Shown here: piece by piece, positions 54,667 to 63,292 of the stretch
Layout of the letters: each line of letters begins with the position of its first letter
How positions within the stretch are numbered: the stretch's first letter is position 1
Assembly (NCBI RefSeq): GCF_003353425.1
Contig: NZ_QRAO01000001.1
Coordinates: 682,001-746,000 of the forward strand
DNA length: 64,000 bases
Direction of reading: 5' to 3'
Origin: Marinirhabdus gelatinilytica
Lineage (GTDB): Bacteria; Bacteroidota; Bacteroidia; Flavobacteriales; Flavobacteriaceae
Notes under the pieces: model-generated
What the model saw: only the letters and a program-made list of their open reading frames with translations
Databases searched by the model: none
What the model was told of the DNA's origin: nothing
Translations under genes and position numbers: made by a program

Positions 54667-54710
54667 CAACACAAATTTTCGGCAACCAAGACCATTGCCC
54701 AAAACTTGAA

Positions 54711-54766
54711 AACCCCTCCTTTAAAAAGCCTGTCCCGAATTTATTTCGGGAGGGTTAGGAGGATGT
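54711..54766 (+). repeat. Palindromic intergenic repeat, copy B
   Basis: Outer ACCCCTCCT / GGTTAGGAGG arms flank a perfect 7-base hairpin TCCCGAA / TTCGGGA (54733-54751). The tail TTAGGAGGATGTGT matches the family consensus. It separates the terminator from the atpD promoter. Confidence 0.65.
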
Positions 54767-54832
54767 GTGTTGGATGGATTTCCCCCAAATTTATTAATTT
54801 CAATCCTTCGGTTAATTTTTAATAAAAATCCA

Positions 54833-54864
54833 TTGTAATATTAAGTAAGAAAAAACTATCTTTG
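54833..54864 (+). promoter_or_regulatory. Promoter of atpD-atpC
   Basis: TTG (54833-54835), 21-base spacer, TATCTTTG (54857-54864). A near-perfect match; the transcript would start near 54869 with a leader of about 57 bases. Confidence 0.7.
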
Positions 54865-54913
54865 CACCGTTAAAAACAAGGGTGCTTTGTACACCCGTAG
54901 ATAACTAAAATAG

Positions 54914-56431
<1,518 letters not shown>

Positions 56432-56446
56432 AATTAGTATACAGTA

Positions 56447-56491
56447 GCAGTGGCAGTTGAGAGTAACTGCCTACTGCAACTGCAACTGCAA
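56447..56491 (+). repeat. Hairpin and CTGCAA triplicate between atpD and atpC
   Basis: GCAGTGGCAGTT (56447-56458) pairs with AACTGCCTACTGC (56465-56477) with one bulged base. It overlaps three tandem copies of CTGCAA (56474-56491). It may set the ratio of atpD to atpC message; it also looks like a mobile palindromic repeat. Confidence 0.55.
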
Positions 56492-56500
56492 ACTAAAATT

Positions 56501-56776
56501 ATGTATTTAGAAATAGTAACCCCAGAAGCTTCCTTGGTAAGTGGAGAAGTAGAAAGTGTGACCGTACCGGGAATGGACGGCGAGTTCCAGATGCTGAACA
56601 ACCACGCTGCTATTGTATCTTTGTTAGTGGAAGGTGAAGTACGTTTTAAAGGAAACCCTACCATTGCCGAAGGCTTTGAGAAGAAGTTTACCCAAAAAGA
56701 AGGTAAATGGACCATGCACATTAACGGTGGTACCGTAGAGTGTAGCGATAATAAAGTGATCGTACTGGCAGACTAG
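56501..56776 (+). CDS. atpC: ATP synthase F1 subunit epsilon
   Basis: 91 residues from the ATG at 56501; the frame is open further upstream, but that part is the hairpin repeat. It is the short epsilon with only the N-terminal beta-barrel (MYLEIVTPEASLVSGEVESV) and no C-terminal helical domain, as usual in Bacteroidota. The short form lacks the inhibitory helices. Confidence 0.94.
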   Translation: MYLEIVTPEASLVSGEVESVTVPGMDGEFQMLNNHAAIVSLLVEGEVRFKGNPTIAEGFEKKFTQKEGKWTMHINGGTVECSDNKVIVLAD

Positions 56777-56851
56777 CTTCAATACGATTTGATCAATGCT
56801 TGCCGCATTTCTTAAATCATTAAGCTATCCCGGTTTCAAAATAAAAAATTA

Positions 56852-56879
56852 AGCACCTCATTTTTGGGGTGCTTTTTTA
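56852..56879 (+). terminator. Intrinsic terminator after atpC
   Basis: AGCACCTC-ATTTTT-GGGGTGCT, an 8-pair stem with one wobble, followed by TTTTTTA. It ends the atpD-atpC unit. Confidence 0.75.
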
Positions 56880-57012
56880 TTTGCCGTTTTTTATCTTTTT
56901 TTACAGGCAGACCCGCAGGGCATTGGGGATGGAACTTGGGGTGTTTCTTTTCTAAAATGTTTAAACCCCTAATATGATTTAGAAACAATAGTATTAATTT
57001 GTAAACTTGCCT

Positions 57013-58050
57013 ATGCAAGAAAAGGATACCCACACACAAGTAGTAAAAGGTGAAAAAGCATGGTACGCCTTATTGTTTCCTTTTATTTGTTTCTGTATTG
57101 CCTTGGGCATTTTGTACAATGTGTATGAGGATTTAACACTTATAAAGGATGATGGGTATATTGATGTGATAGTCGGGGGCTCCTTTCCAGCATTTATGTT
57201 TATTGTTCTTGGCAGTGTTTTTGGGATGGTTCGAGATTATCATTTCGATTTTGAACAGAAACGCTACAAAATAGTCAAACGGGTTGGTATCATTGGCTTT
57301 GGGAGTTGGAAACCCTTCAAAAGTTTGGAGTATGTGTCCGTATTCCAGAATCTTGACCATAAGTTTGAAATAAACCTTTGGTACAATGCCAACAAGCATT
57401 TTTTTATAGATTCCTATTTCTTCAAAAAACCCGCCATTGAACACGCTGTGGCACTGGCAAAACAGCTCAACATAGAATACCACAACGGACTTACAAACCA
57501 GCAATATACTGTCGAGGATGACTATGTGGAACCCATCCCTAAAGATAAAAGGAAGATAGATGCATACTTTTCGCAGGGAAATAGGCCTTTGTGGCAAACT
57601 ACTATTGCCGCCTTATGTTTTACCTTGGCATTGGTAGCCTTATACCTTTTTATCACCGGGATTGATGTGGAGCGCAAAACACTTAAACTGCCCATACGCA
57701 CCATTGAGATCCCTATAATCCTATTTTCCTGTGGGATAGGTTTTTCAACCGTAAACGATTATCTATTCGATCTGGAGAACAATCAGTTCAAGATTATACA
57801 TAATATCGGGCCTATAAAATGGGGTAGATGGAAATTGCTGTCTTCACTGGATTATATTTCGGTATACCAAAAAAGAAAAGGCGTTTTTCTTATAAACCTC
57901 TGGTACAATACCAACAAGCATATAAACCTCTCTGGTAGCACAGAGTATAATAAGGCTATGGAGGTGGGTGGCCAACTTGCTGCAAAACTGGATATAGACC
58001 TATTGGACGCCAGCGACCCACATAATACGAAGTGGGTGGAAGTAGAATAA
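57013..58050 (+). CDS. Internally duplicated membrane protein of unknown function
   Basis: 345 residues from the ATG at 57013. Two halves repeat each other: each has hydrophobic helices, then DYHFDFEQKRYKIV / DYLFDLENNQFKII, GSWKPFKSLEYVSVFQ / GRWKLLSSLDYISVYQ, and EINLWYNANKH / LINLWYNTNKH. The soluble parts resemble small PH-like domains. No known family is recognised. An approximate -7 (TTAATTTG) lies just upstream. Confidence 0.8.
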   Translation: MQEKDTHTQVVKGEKAWYALLFPFICFCIALGILYNVYEDLTLIKDDGYIDVIVGGSFPAFMFIVLGSVFGMVRDYHFDFEQKRYKIVKRVGIIGFGSWKPFKSLEYVSVFQNLDHKFEINLWYNANKHFFIDSYFFKKPAIEHAVALAKQLNIEYHNGLTNQQYTVEDDYVEPIPKDKRKIDAYFSQGNRPLWQTTIAALCFTLALVALYLFITGIDVERKTLKLPIRTIEIPIILFSCGIGFSTVNDYLFDLENNQFKIIHNIGPIKWGRWKLLSSLDYISVYQKRKGVFLINLWYNTNKHINLSGSTEYNKAMEVGGQLAAKLDIDLLDASDPHNTKWVEVE

Positions 58051-58077
58051 GCGCCAGGGATTTAAGTTGGGCTTTTC

Positions 58078-58512
58078 TTAATCTCCCTCATTGGATGTCC
58101 CCCTTCCAATTTTACTGTCAATAATACCAAAGACTAAGTTTATAAGCACTACGGTGGCGGTTATTATAAGTAGCTCCCAAAACATTCCAAATGCAGCCAG
58201 ACAACCAGCACCTGCACTACACCATATAGTAGCGGCGGTGGTAAGGCCCTTTATGTTCTTTCCGTATTGTATAATGGTACCGCCCCCAATAAAACCTATA
58301 CCAATCACTATTTGGCTCAATACCCTGGTGATATCTACATAATCGTCCCCAAAAAAGCGCAAGGAGATAAGCGCAAACACAGCAGCACCAAGCGCTACCA
58401 ACATATTGGTCTTTAGTCCTGCGTGTTTGTTTTTGTATTCACGTTCAAAACCAATTAGTAATCCAGCCGCAACAGCGCAACCTATCCGTATGGCAAAATC
58501 TGCTACCTCCAT
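58078..58512 (-). CDS. MgtC/SapB family membrane protein
   Basis: 144 residues with four hydrophobic segments. The family signature GLLIGFEREYKNKHAGLKT followed by LVALGAAVFAL is clear, with GIGFIGGGTII after it. It lacks the C-terminal ACT-like domain of Salmonella MgtC, so it is the short form. Its physiological role in non-pathogens is uncertain. Confidence 0.9.
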   Translation of the reverse strand: MEVADFAIRIGCAVAAGLLIGFEREYKNKHAGLKTNMLVALGAAVFALISLRFFGDDYVDITRVLSQIVIGIGFIGGGTIIQYGKNIKGLTTAATIWCSAGAGCLAAFGMFWELLIITATVVLINLVFGIIDSKIGRGTSNEGD

Positions 58513-58591
58513 ATTCTTTATCCTTATTTAAAAGTACAAAACGTTGTTCATTGTGTGTGTTAAACACTTCTTATAAAAATGAACAGGGGTT

Positions 58592-59146
58592 TTAGTTTAC
58601 ATACAGCAATACCCAATCTTGCCCATGAGCGCGATACTGCTTCAGCTCCTTAAAACCTACGGCATAATGCGCTTGTAGCGACCGTTCGTTATTGGTGTCC
58701 ACTTCGGTAATGATGGCAGAGAATGGTGGGATATAGTGCGCCCTCATAGTGTTGTATAACTTCCTGAAGATCCCTTTTTTCCTATAATCCTTATCGATGC
58801 ATATTTGCCCCATCACTATAAAATTATGGGTTATGGACCTCATAGCTTCTGGAGCGTTAGCGTGGTGGGTACTGATTTGTTTGAACATAGGCTTTAACAC
58901 CTCGATACTAGTGCCAAATTTCGCGTGCATACTCAGCGCGTAGCCCACCACCTTGGCACCCTCCTTAGCAAGGATGTGGGGGCATAGATCGTGCATAGAT
59001 TTAAGGATTTCAAGATTGTGGTGTACGGTTACAAAACCTTCCAATGTTGCCTCCATAGCTGAAAGTGATTGTGGCAGGTTGCATTGCTGTAATAAAAGGA
59101 TTTGCCTTAGTTCCTCCTCTGTGCTTGAAAGGGTATAGCGTATCAT
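58592..59146 (-). CDS. GNAT family N-acetyltransferase
   Basis: 184 residues from the ATG at 59146; a start six codons upstream is possible. The acetyl-CoA loop region is ICIDKDYRKKGIFRKLYNTM (Q/RxxGxG-like, here RKKGIF), and the C-terminal GFKELKQYRAHGQDWVLL is typical. The substrate is unknown. The 247 bases after it (59147-59393) show nothing recognisable. Confidence 0.82.
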   Translation of the reverse strand: MIRYTLSSTEEELRQILLLQQCNLPQSLSAMEATLEGFVTVHHNLEILKSMHDLCPHILAKEGAKVVGYALSMHAKFGTSIEVLKPMFKQISTHHANAPEAMRSITHNFIVMGQICIDKDYRKKGIFRKLYNTMRAHYIPPFSAIITEVDTNNERSLQAHYAVGFKELKQYRAHGQDWVLLYVN

Positions 59147-59393
59147 TATAAATATATAGTACACAAATTACATAAATCTCCACAATTATAGGGGTTTATA
59201 TTGTCGCCGCTGGTAGTTAATAAAGCAGCTGGGGAGATTGTCCTATTTTGCCATACGCGTAAATATGCTACCTTTAGGGGTGATTATGGCGAATTTTCAT
59301 GGGTGTCCTGATAAATTCCCGGATAACCATGATAAATGGTACTATATAACAAGTTGGCAATAATTTTGAGCCACATTAAAATTTAACATTTAA

Positions 59394-59576
59394 ATGACAA
59401 AAACACAAAAAATTGTTCTGAGTATTCCCTCAATATTGATACTCTTTATTATCCCATATAATTTTTTCGCAGATTTAGAGGGCGAAAATTACAATATGAT
59501 TTTTAACGGAATACTAGTTTTGCAGATATTATATCTAATTGGATTGATATATTCTTCTCAAACTCTGGAAGGATGA
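59394..59576 (+). CDS. Small two-helix membrane protein
   Basis: 60 residues, two hydrophobic helices (about 8-27 and 35-54), start MTKTQKIV. No family recognised. Its stop overlaps the ATG of the next, broken reading frame, which starts with the similar MTKKQKT, suggesting a tandem gene pair. Confidence 0.6.
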   Translation: MTKTQKIVLSIPSILILFIIPYNFFADLEGENYNMIFNGILVLQILYLIGLIYSSQTLEG

Positions 59577-59761
59577 CAAAAAAACAAAAAACACAAAATG
59601 GACTTGGACACTACTAATGATTTTCTGTATGCAACCGATTACAACTCTGGTTTATCTTTGAGCGATTGAATCTGAGGGAAGAAAAAAACAACCTGCTGAA
59701 TAAAAACTATTGCCAACACCACAAACCTATAAAAATCACTACCACAGTCCTTCAAAATTAA
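59573..59761 (+). pseudogene. Frameshifted small membrane protein
   Basis: The ATG at 59573 (overlapping the previous stop) starts MTKKQKT and soon stops at 59615-59617. The +2 frame from about 59596 continues as KWTWTLLMIFCMQPITTLVYL, a hydrophobic helix, and from 59654 the original frame resumes with IFERLNLREEKNNLL and runs to a TAA at 59759. Two compensating shifts, both at A- or T-rich runs, restore one coherent small membrane protein. It is decayed, or the sequence has errors here. Confidence 0.5.
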
Positions 59762-59767
59762 ATTCCC

Positions 59768-59775
59768 TAACTTTA
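59768..59775 (+). promoter_or_regulatory. Approximate -7 element of the AraC gene
   Basis: TAACTTTA, seven of eight matches in conserved positions, ending exactly four bases before the GTG at 59780. Confidence 0.35.
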
Positions 59776-59779
59776 TAAA

Positions 59780-60583
59780 GTGGAACAGGAATCTATAAAG
59801 ATATCACGTATCGTTGCCAAAACAACAGCTAAGCAAAACGAGGATTGCTATGCGGTATGTTGGATTAAAAATGGGGCAGAGGCAATTGAGATAAATAAAA
59901 AACAATACAAGGACGTCTCAAACGCAGTTTATTTCTTAAGTCCCGATCTGGATTGGAAAATAGTCAAGGAGGACGCTACAGCTTCGTCTGGATATGTACT
60001 GTATATCCCAAAGAATATTTTAAACCACCCCATTTTTAAGAACCTTCATATAACCCAGGTCCGTCTGTTCAGTGTCGATGAGATACCAAAGATAAACTTA
60101 TCCCCAGGCATCGAAACCCGTGTGCAGGCTATCCTCGAGATGATCGACGAGTTGCTCAGTACCAATCTAAAGCATCGGGAAGACGCCATCCTCTCCTTAT
60201 TGAATACCTTTTTTGTGTACTGTGACGGAAAGTGCAACATCAAATCTGTTATTACAGACAAAAATGCAAAGTCCACATTGGTGTATAAATTTAAAAAGAA
60301 CGTAGACCAGTTTGTTACCCAAAACCACGATGTAGGCTTTTATGCCAATAGCCTAAATGTTTCGGACAAATACCTAAACCAACGTATCAAGGAAGTGTTG
60401 GGGGTAAACGCCAAGGGGCTAATTAACGAGCAGCTCATTATGCGTTCCCGGAATAGCCTGAAATTTACAGACAAGACCATCAAGGAAATAGGGTACGAAC
60501 TTGGTTTTTCCTCTCCCGATTATTTTAGCTACTTCATCAAAAAAAATACAGGCCACACCCCTTCACAAATACGGATGAGTTGA
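59780..60583 (+). CDS. AraC family transcriptional regulator
   Basis: 267 residues from a GTG at 59780. The C-terminal ~100 residues form the double helix-turn-helix (VGFYANSLNVSDKYLNQRIKE and the signature IKEIGYELGFSSPDYFSYFIKK). The N-terminal half is a sensor of cupin-like type. It precedes a secreted cupin gene by 93 bases and might regulate it. Confidence 0.88.
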   Translation: MEQESIKISRIVAKTTAKQNEDCYAVCWIKNGAEAIEINKKQYKDVSNAVYFLSPDLDWKIVKEDATASSGYVLYIPKNILNHPIFKNLHITQVRLFSVDEIPKINLSPGIETRVQAILEMIDELLSTNLKHREDAILSLLNTFFVYCDGKCNIKSVITDKNAKSTLVYKFKKNVDQFVTQNHDVGFYANSLNVSDKYLNQRIKEVLGVNAKGLINEQLIMRSRNSLKFTDKTIKEIGYELGFSSPDYFSYFIKKNTGHTPSQIRMS

Positions 60584-60676
60584 TTCCTCTTAAAAATCGA
60601 AGGGATTACTGTGTTTTTCGCAACCATCCCAACCTCCTCCTGTGCTACCTTTATCCAAACATAAAACAACTACGTT

Positions 60677-61228
60677 ATGGACAGAAAAAAATTCATCCAG
60701 ACATCGGGATTGGGGCTAGGCATTGCATTGCTCCCTGGGGTAGCAACCGGCAAGCAGCTTTATAAGGATACCGAACCCGCAAACAACCTCAATCCAAAAA
60801 TCATCAAGGACGAAGAGGGTGAAGTCTTAAACGTCCTTGGCGACATACAAACCCACAAGCTGCTGGGCAGTGAGACCGATAACCAAATTGTAGAATGGGT
60901 TGATAATGTAGGGCCAGGCGTTGGAATCCCTCCCCATGTCCATACCAAGGAGGATGAGATATTCAGGGTTATCAAAGGTAAAGTTGAAATAACCGTTGGC
61001 GGCACAACTACCATCCTGGAAGCAGGAGATACAGCATTTGCCCCCAAAAACATCCCACATTCTTGGACAGTTGTTGGCACAGAAAAAGCTAAAATGATTA
61101 CAAGTGCCTTTCCTGCGGGCATTGAGATTATGTTCAGAAAACTTGCAGCCTTGCCTCCCGGCCCACCTGATTTTGAAAACGTTGCCAAAATATGCCAAGC
61201 CCAGGGCATTTCATTCTTAAAGGAATAA
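60677..61228 (+). CDS. Exported cupin-domain protein
   Basis: 183 residues. The N-terminus RKKFIQTSGLGLGIALLPG resembles a Tat-type or related export signal. A single cupin domain follows: PPHVHTKEDEIFRVIKG (His-x-His...Glu) and AFAPKNIPHSW. A metal site is likely; the reaction is unknown. An approximate -7 (TACCTTTA) precedes it. Confidence 0.83.
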   Translation: MDRKKFIQTSGLGLGIALLPGVATGKQLYKDTEPANNLNPKIIKDEEGEVLNVLGDIQTHKLLGSETDNQIVEWVDNVGPGVGIPPHVHTKEDEIFRVIKGKVEITVGGTTTILEAGDTAFAPKNIPHSWTVVGTEKAKMITSAFPAGIEIMFRKLAALPPGPPDFENVAKICQAQGISFLKE

Positions 61229-61296
61229 ATGGTCATAGCTTTCTACAGGATTCATTTTTGATCCTTACCGTAAACAAATAATATTAGTGCCTTCCG

Positions 61297-61304
61297 TATC
61301 TTTG
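61297..61304 (+). promoter_or_regulatory. -7 element of bioF, four bases before the start codon
   Basis: TATCTTTG, perfect TAnnTTTG, then four bases and the GTG at 61309. Transcription would start at the start codon. No clear -33 TTG. Confidence 0.55.
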
Positions 61305-61308
61305 CGGT

Positions 61309-62505
61309 GTGTTACCCAAAAAACTCCAAAAAAGAATTGAGGATCGCAAGGAAAAAAATTCGTTCCGGCGGTTGGGAGTCCCATCCACTTTGGTAGACTT
61401 TTCCTCAAACGATTATCTGGGGTTCAGTAAAAGCAATACTATTTTCACCCGTACCGCTGAAGTTTTAAAAGCTGAAAACCTTGAAACCAATGGAGCAACG
61501 GGCTCGCGTTTACTCTCGGGAAATCACCCCCTGTACGAAATAGCCGAAGACAAAGTTGCCCAATTCCACACTATTGAAAGTGCATTGCTCTTTAATAGCG
61601 GTTTTGATGCCAATCTAGGCTTTTTTGGTGCTGTGCCGCAACGTGGCGATATTATTTTGTATGATGAGCTATGCCACGCCTCTATCCGGGATGGTATAAA
61701 AATGAGCAATGCGAAAGCGTATAAATTCCGACATAATGATTTAAATGCCTTGATAGCTTTAACAAAAAAGAAGCTACCCTCTACCCTTCGGGGAGATGCC
61801 TCAAGACAGAGAGGGTATGGAGCCGAGGTATACATCGTAACCGAATCTGTATTCTCCATGGATGGGGACTCACCAGATTTAGTATCACTCACCCAGTTTT
61901 GTACAAGTAACGGATATCATCTCGTAGTGGACGAAGCCCACGCCTTGGGGATTTTTGGTAACAAGGGAGAGGGATTGGTCCAGCAGTTAGGACTCGAAAA
62001 ACAGGTGTTTGCCCGTTTGGTCACCTTTGGGAAGGCCTTGGGCTGCCATGGGGCGGCTATTTTAGGAAGCCAAGACTTAAAAGAATATCTCATCAATTTC
62101 GCCCGAAGCCTTATTTACACCACAGCTTTATCTCCCCACAGTGTGGCCACCATTTGCGCAGCGTATGAAATGCTAGAAAATACGTCGGCACAAAAGCAAT
62201 TAAAAAGTAATATTGCAATATTACGAAATAAGATTTCGGAATATTTGTTGAACGACTTTTTTATCGAAAGCCAATCGGCCATACACAGCTGTATCATTCC
62301 TGGGAACGATAGGGTGAAAACAATCTCTAACCTACTCAAACAAGAGGGCTTTAACGTAAAACCTATCCTATCGCCCAGCGTCCCAGCAGGTAAAGAACGA
62401 TTGCGAGTTTGTGTTCACAGTTTCAACACAGCAGCTGAGATAGGTGATTTAATGTCCGCCATTTCTTCGTGCACCACAAACAATTCCCCCCTCGAGGGGG
62501 GCTAG
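61309..62505 (+). CDS. bioF: 8-amino-7-oxononanoate synthase BioF with two repeat-derived segments
   Basis: 398 residues, about 13 longer than usual, from a GTG start. PLP-dependent: FSSNDYLGFS, SGFDANLGFFG, VDEAHALGIFG and the PLP Lys242 in VTFGKALGCHG. It condenses pimeloyl thioester with alanine. Residues 156-170 (LPSTLRGDASRQRGY) are encoded by a palindromic insertion, and the last residues (NSPLEGG) by another repeat. bioD follows after 27 bases, and it is cotranscribed with bioD and bioA. Confidence 0.93.
   Translation: MLPKKLQKRIEDRKEKNSFRRLGVPSTLVDFSSNDYLGFSKSNTIFTRTAEVLKAENLETNGATGSRLLSGNHPLYEIAEDKVAQFHTIESALLFNSGFDANLGFFGAVPQRGDIILYDELCHASIRDGIKMSNAKAYKFRHNDLNALIALTKKKLPSTLRGDASRQRGYGAEVYIVTESVFSMDGDSPDLVSLTQFCTSNGYHLVVDEAHALGIFGNKGEGLVQQLGLEKQVFARLVTFGKALGCHGAAILGSQDLKEYLINFARSLIYTTALSPHSVATICAAYEMLENTSAQKQLKSNIAILRNKISEYLLNDFFIESQSAIHSCIIPGNDRVKTISNLLKQEGFNVKPILSPSVPAGKERLRVCVHSFNTAAEIGDLMSAISSCTTNNSPLEGG
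61775..61817 (+). repeat. In-frame palindromic insertion within bioF
   Basis: TACCCTCT (61775-61782) and AGAGGGTA (61810-61817) are perfect inverted arms around a 27-base core that itself contains CCCTTCGGGG. The element keeps the frame and adds about 15 residues just before the conserved VYIVTESVFSMDGD strand. Confidence 0.7.
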
Positions 62506-62513
62506 GGGGGTGT
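62485..62513 (+). repeat. Palindromic intergenic repeat, copy C, overlapping the bioF 3-prime end
   Basis: Six C, TCGA, six G, then CTA and GGGGGGTGT. The first 21 bases are translated as the C-terminus of BioF and supply its stop codon (TAG at 62503-62505). The bioD start lies 20 bases after it. Confidence 0.75.
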
Positions 62514-62520
62514 TATTTCT

Positions 62521-62528
62521 TAATTTTG
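62521..62528 (+). promoter_or_regulatory. -7 element of bioD, four bases before the start codon
   Basis: TAATTTTG, perfect TAnnTTTG, then four bases and the ATG at 62533. An internal promoter in the biotin operon; no clear -33. Confidence 0.5.
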
Positions 62529-62532
62529 AAGT

Positions 62533-63165
62533 ATGAACCAAACCTATTTCATAACCGGTATCTCCACGGAAGTTGGCAAAACAGTAGTTGCAGCAATCAT
62601 AACCGAAGCGCTGCAAGCAGATTACTGGAAACCCATTCAAGCAGGCGAACTGGACAACAGCGACACCCATAAGGTACAACGCTTGGTTTCCAACCCAGAG
62701 AGCAAATTCCACCCTTCTGCCCACGACTTGGTAACGCCTATGAGCCCGCACGGGGCAGCGAAAATAGACGGAGTGGCCATTTCGGCAAAAAAAATAAAAC
62801 GTCCCAAGACGGGGAACAACCTTGTGATTGAAGGCGCCGGTGGGTTGCTGGTCCCCTTGAACGATACCGAAACCATTGCCGATCTTATTCAAAAAGAAGA
62901 TAGGGTAATCGTAGTATCCCGTCATTATCTAGGGAGTATCAACCATACATTGCTCACTGTGGAAGCACTGAAATCCCGTAAGTTGAAAACCTTCGGAATA
63001 CTGTTCAGTGGTGCCGAAAACCCTTCCACAGAAAGTATCATTGCAAAAATGACCAATGTCCCCATCTTGGGCAGGATAGAGGAGGAACCCTATTTTGATA
63101 CCAATGTGGTAAAGGAGTATGCTAATAATCTTTTTCCTGTTCTTTCTCCAAAAGACGAAAAGTAA
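62533..63165 (+). CDS. bioD: ATP-dependent dethiobiotin synthetase BioD
   Basis: 210 residues. P-loop TGISTEVGKTVVAA, KPIQAGELDNSDT, and IEGAGGLLVPL are present. It closes the ureido ring of dethiobiotin. It lies between bioF and bioA; a 127-base gap with two repeats separates it from bioA. Confidence 0.94.
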   Translation: MNQTYFITGISTEVGKTVVAAIITEALQADYWKPIQAGELDNSDTHKVQRLVSNPESKFHPSAHDLVTPMSPHGAAKIDGVAISAKKIKRPKTGNNLVIEGAGGLLVPLNDTETIADLIQKEDRVIVVSRHYLGSINHTLLTVEALKSRKLKTFGILFSGAENPSTESIIAKMTNVPILGRIEEEPYFDTNVVKEYANNLFPVLSPKDEK

Positions 63166-63180
63166 ACAAACCATTAAAAG

Positions 63181-63213
63181 TCTCCCTTTTTGAAGGGAGA
63201 TTTAGAGGTATGT
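63181..63213 (+). repeat. Palindromic intergenic repeat, copy D
   Basis: TCTCCCTT-TTTG-AAGGGAGA, a perfect 8-base stem, followed by TTTAGAGGTATGT. Same layout as copies A-C. A TAATTTTG at 63219-63226 just after it could be a promoter for bioA. Confidence 0.6.
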
Positions 63214-63259
63214 TTAGTTAATTTTGTAACTAAGATTTAAAAATAATTACGGGGTCTTT

Positions 63260-63284
63260 ACACCCCTAAAGTCCCCTCACGGGA
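63260..63284 (-). repeat. Palindromic intergenic repeat, copy E, opposite orientation
   Basis: On the minus strand it reads TCCCGTGAGGGGACTTTAGGGGTGT, matching the family tail. It faces copy D in the bioD-bioA gap. Confidence 0.5.
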
Positions 63285-63292
63285 ACACTACA

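Noticed and set aside
56465-56491. CRISPR-like tandem units
   Set aside because: The CTGCAA units are 6 bases with no spacers and no cas genes nearby; a simple tandem repeat.
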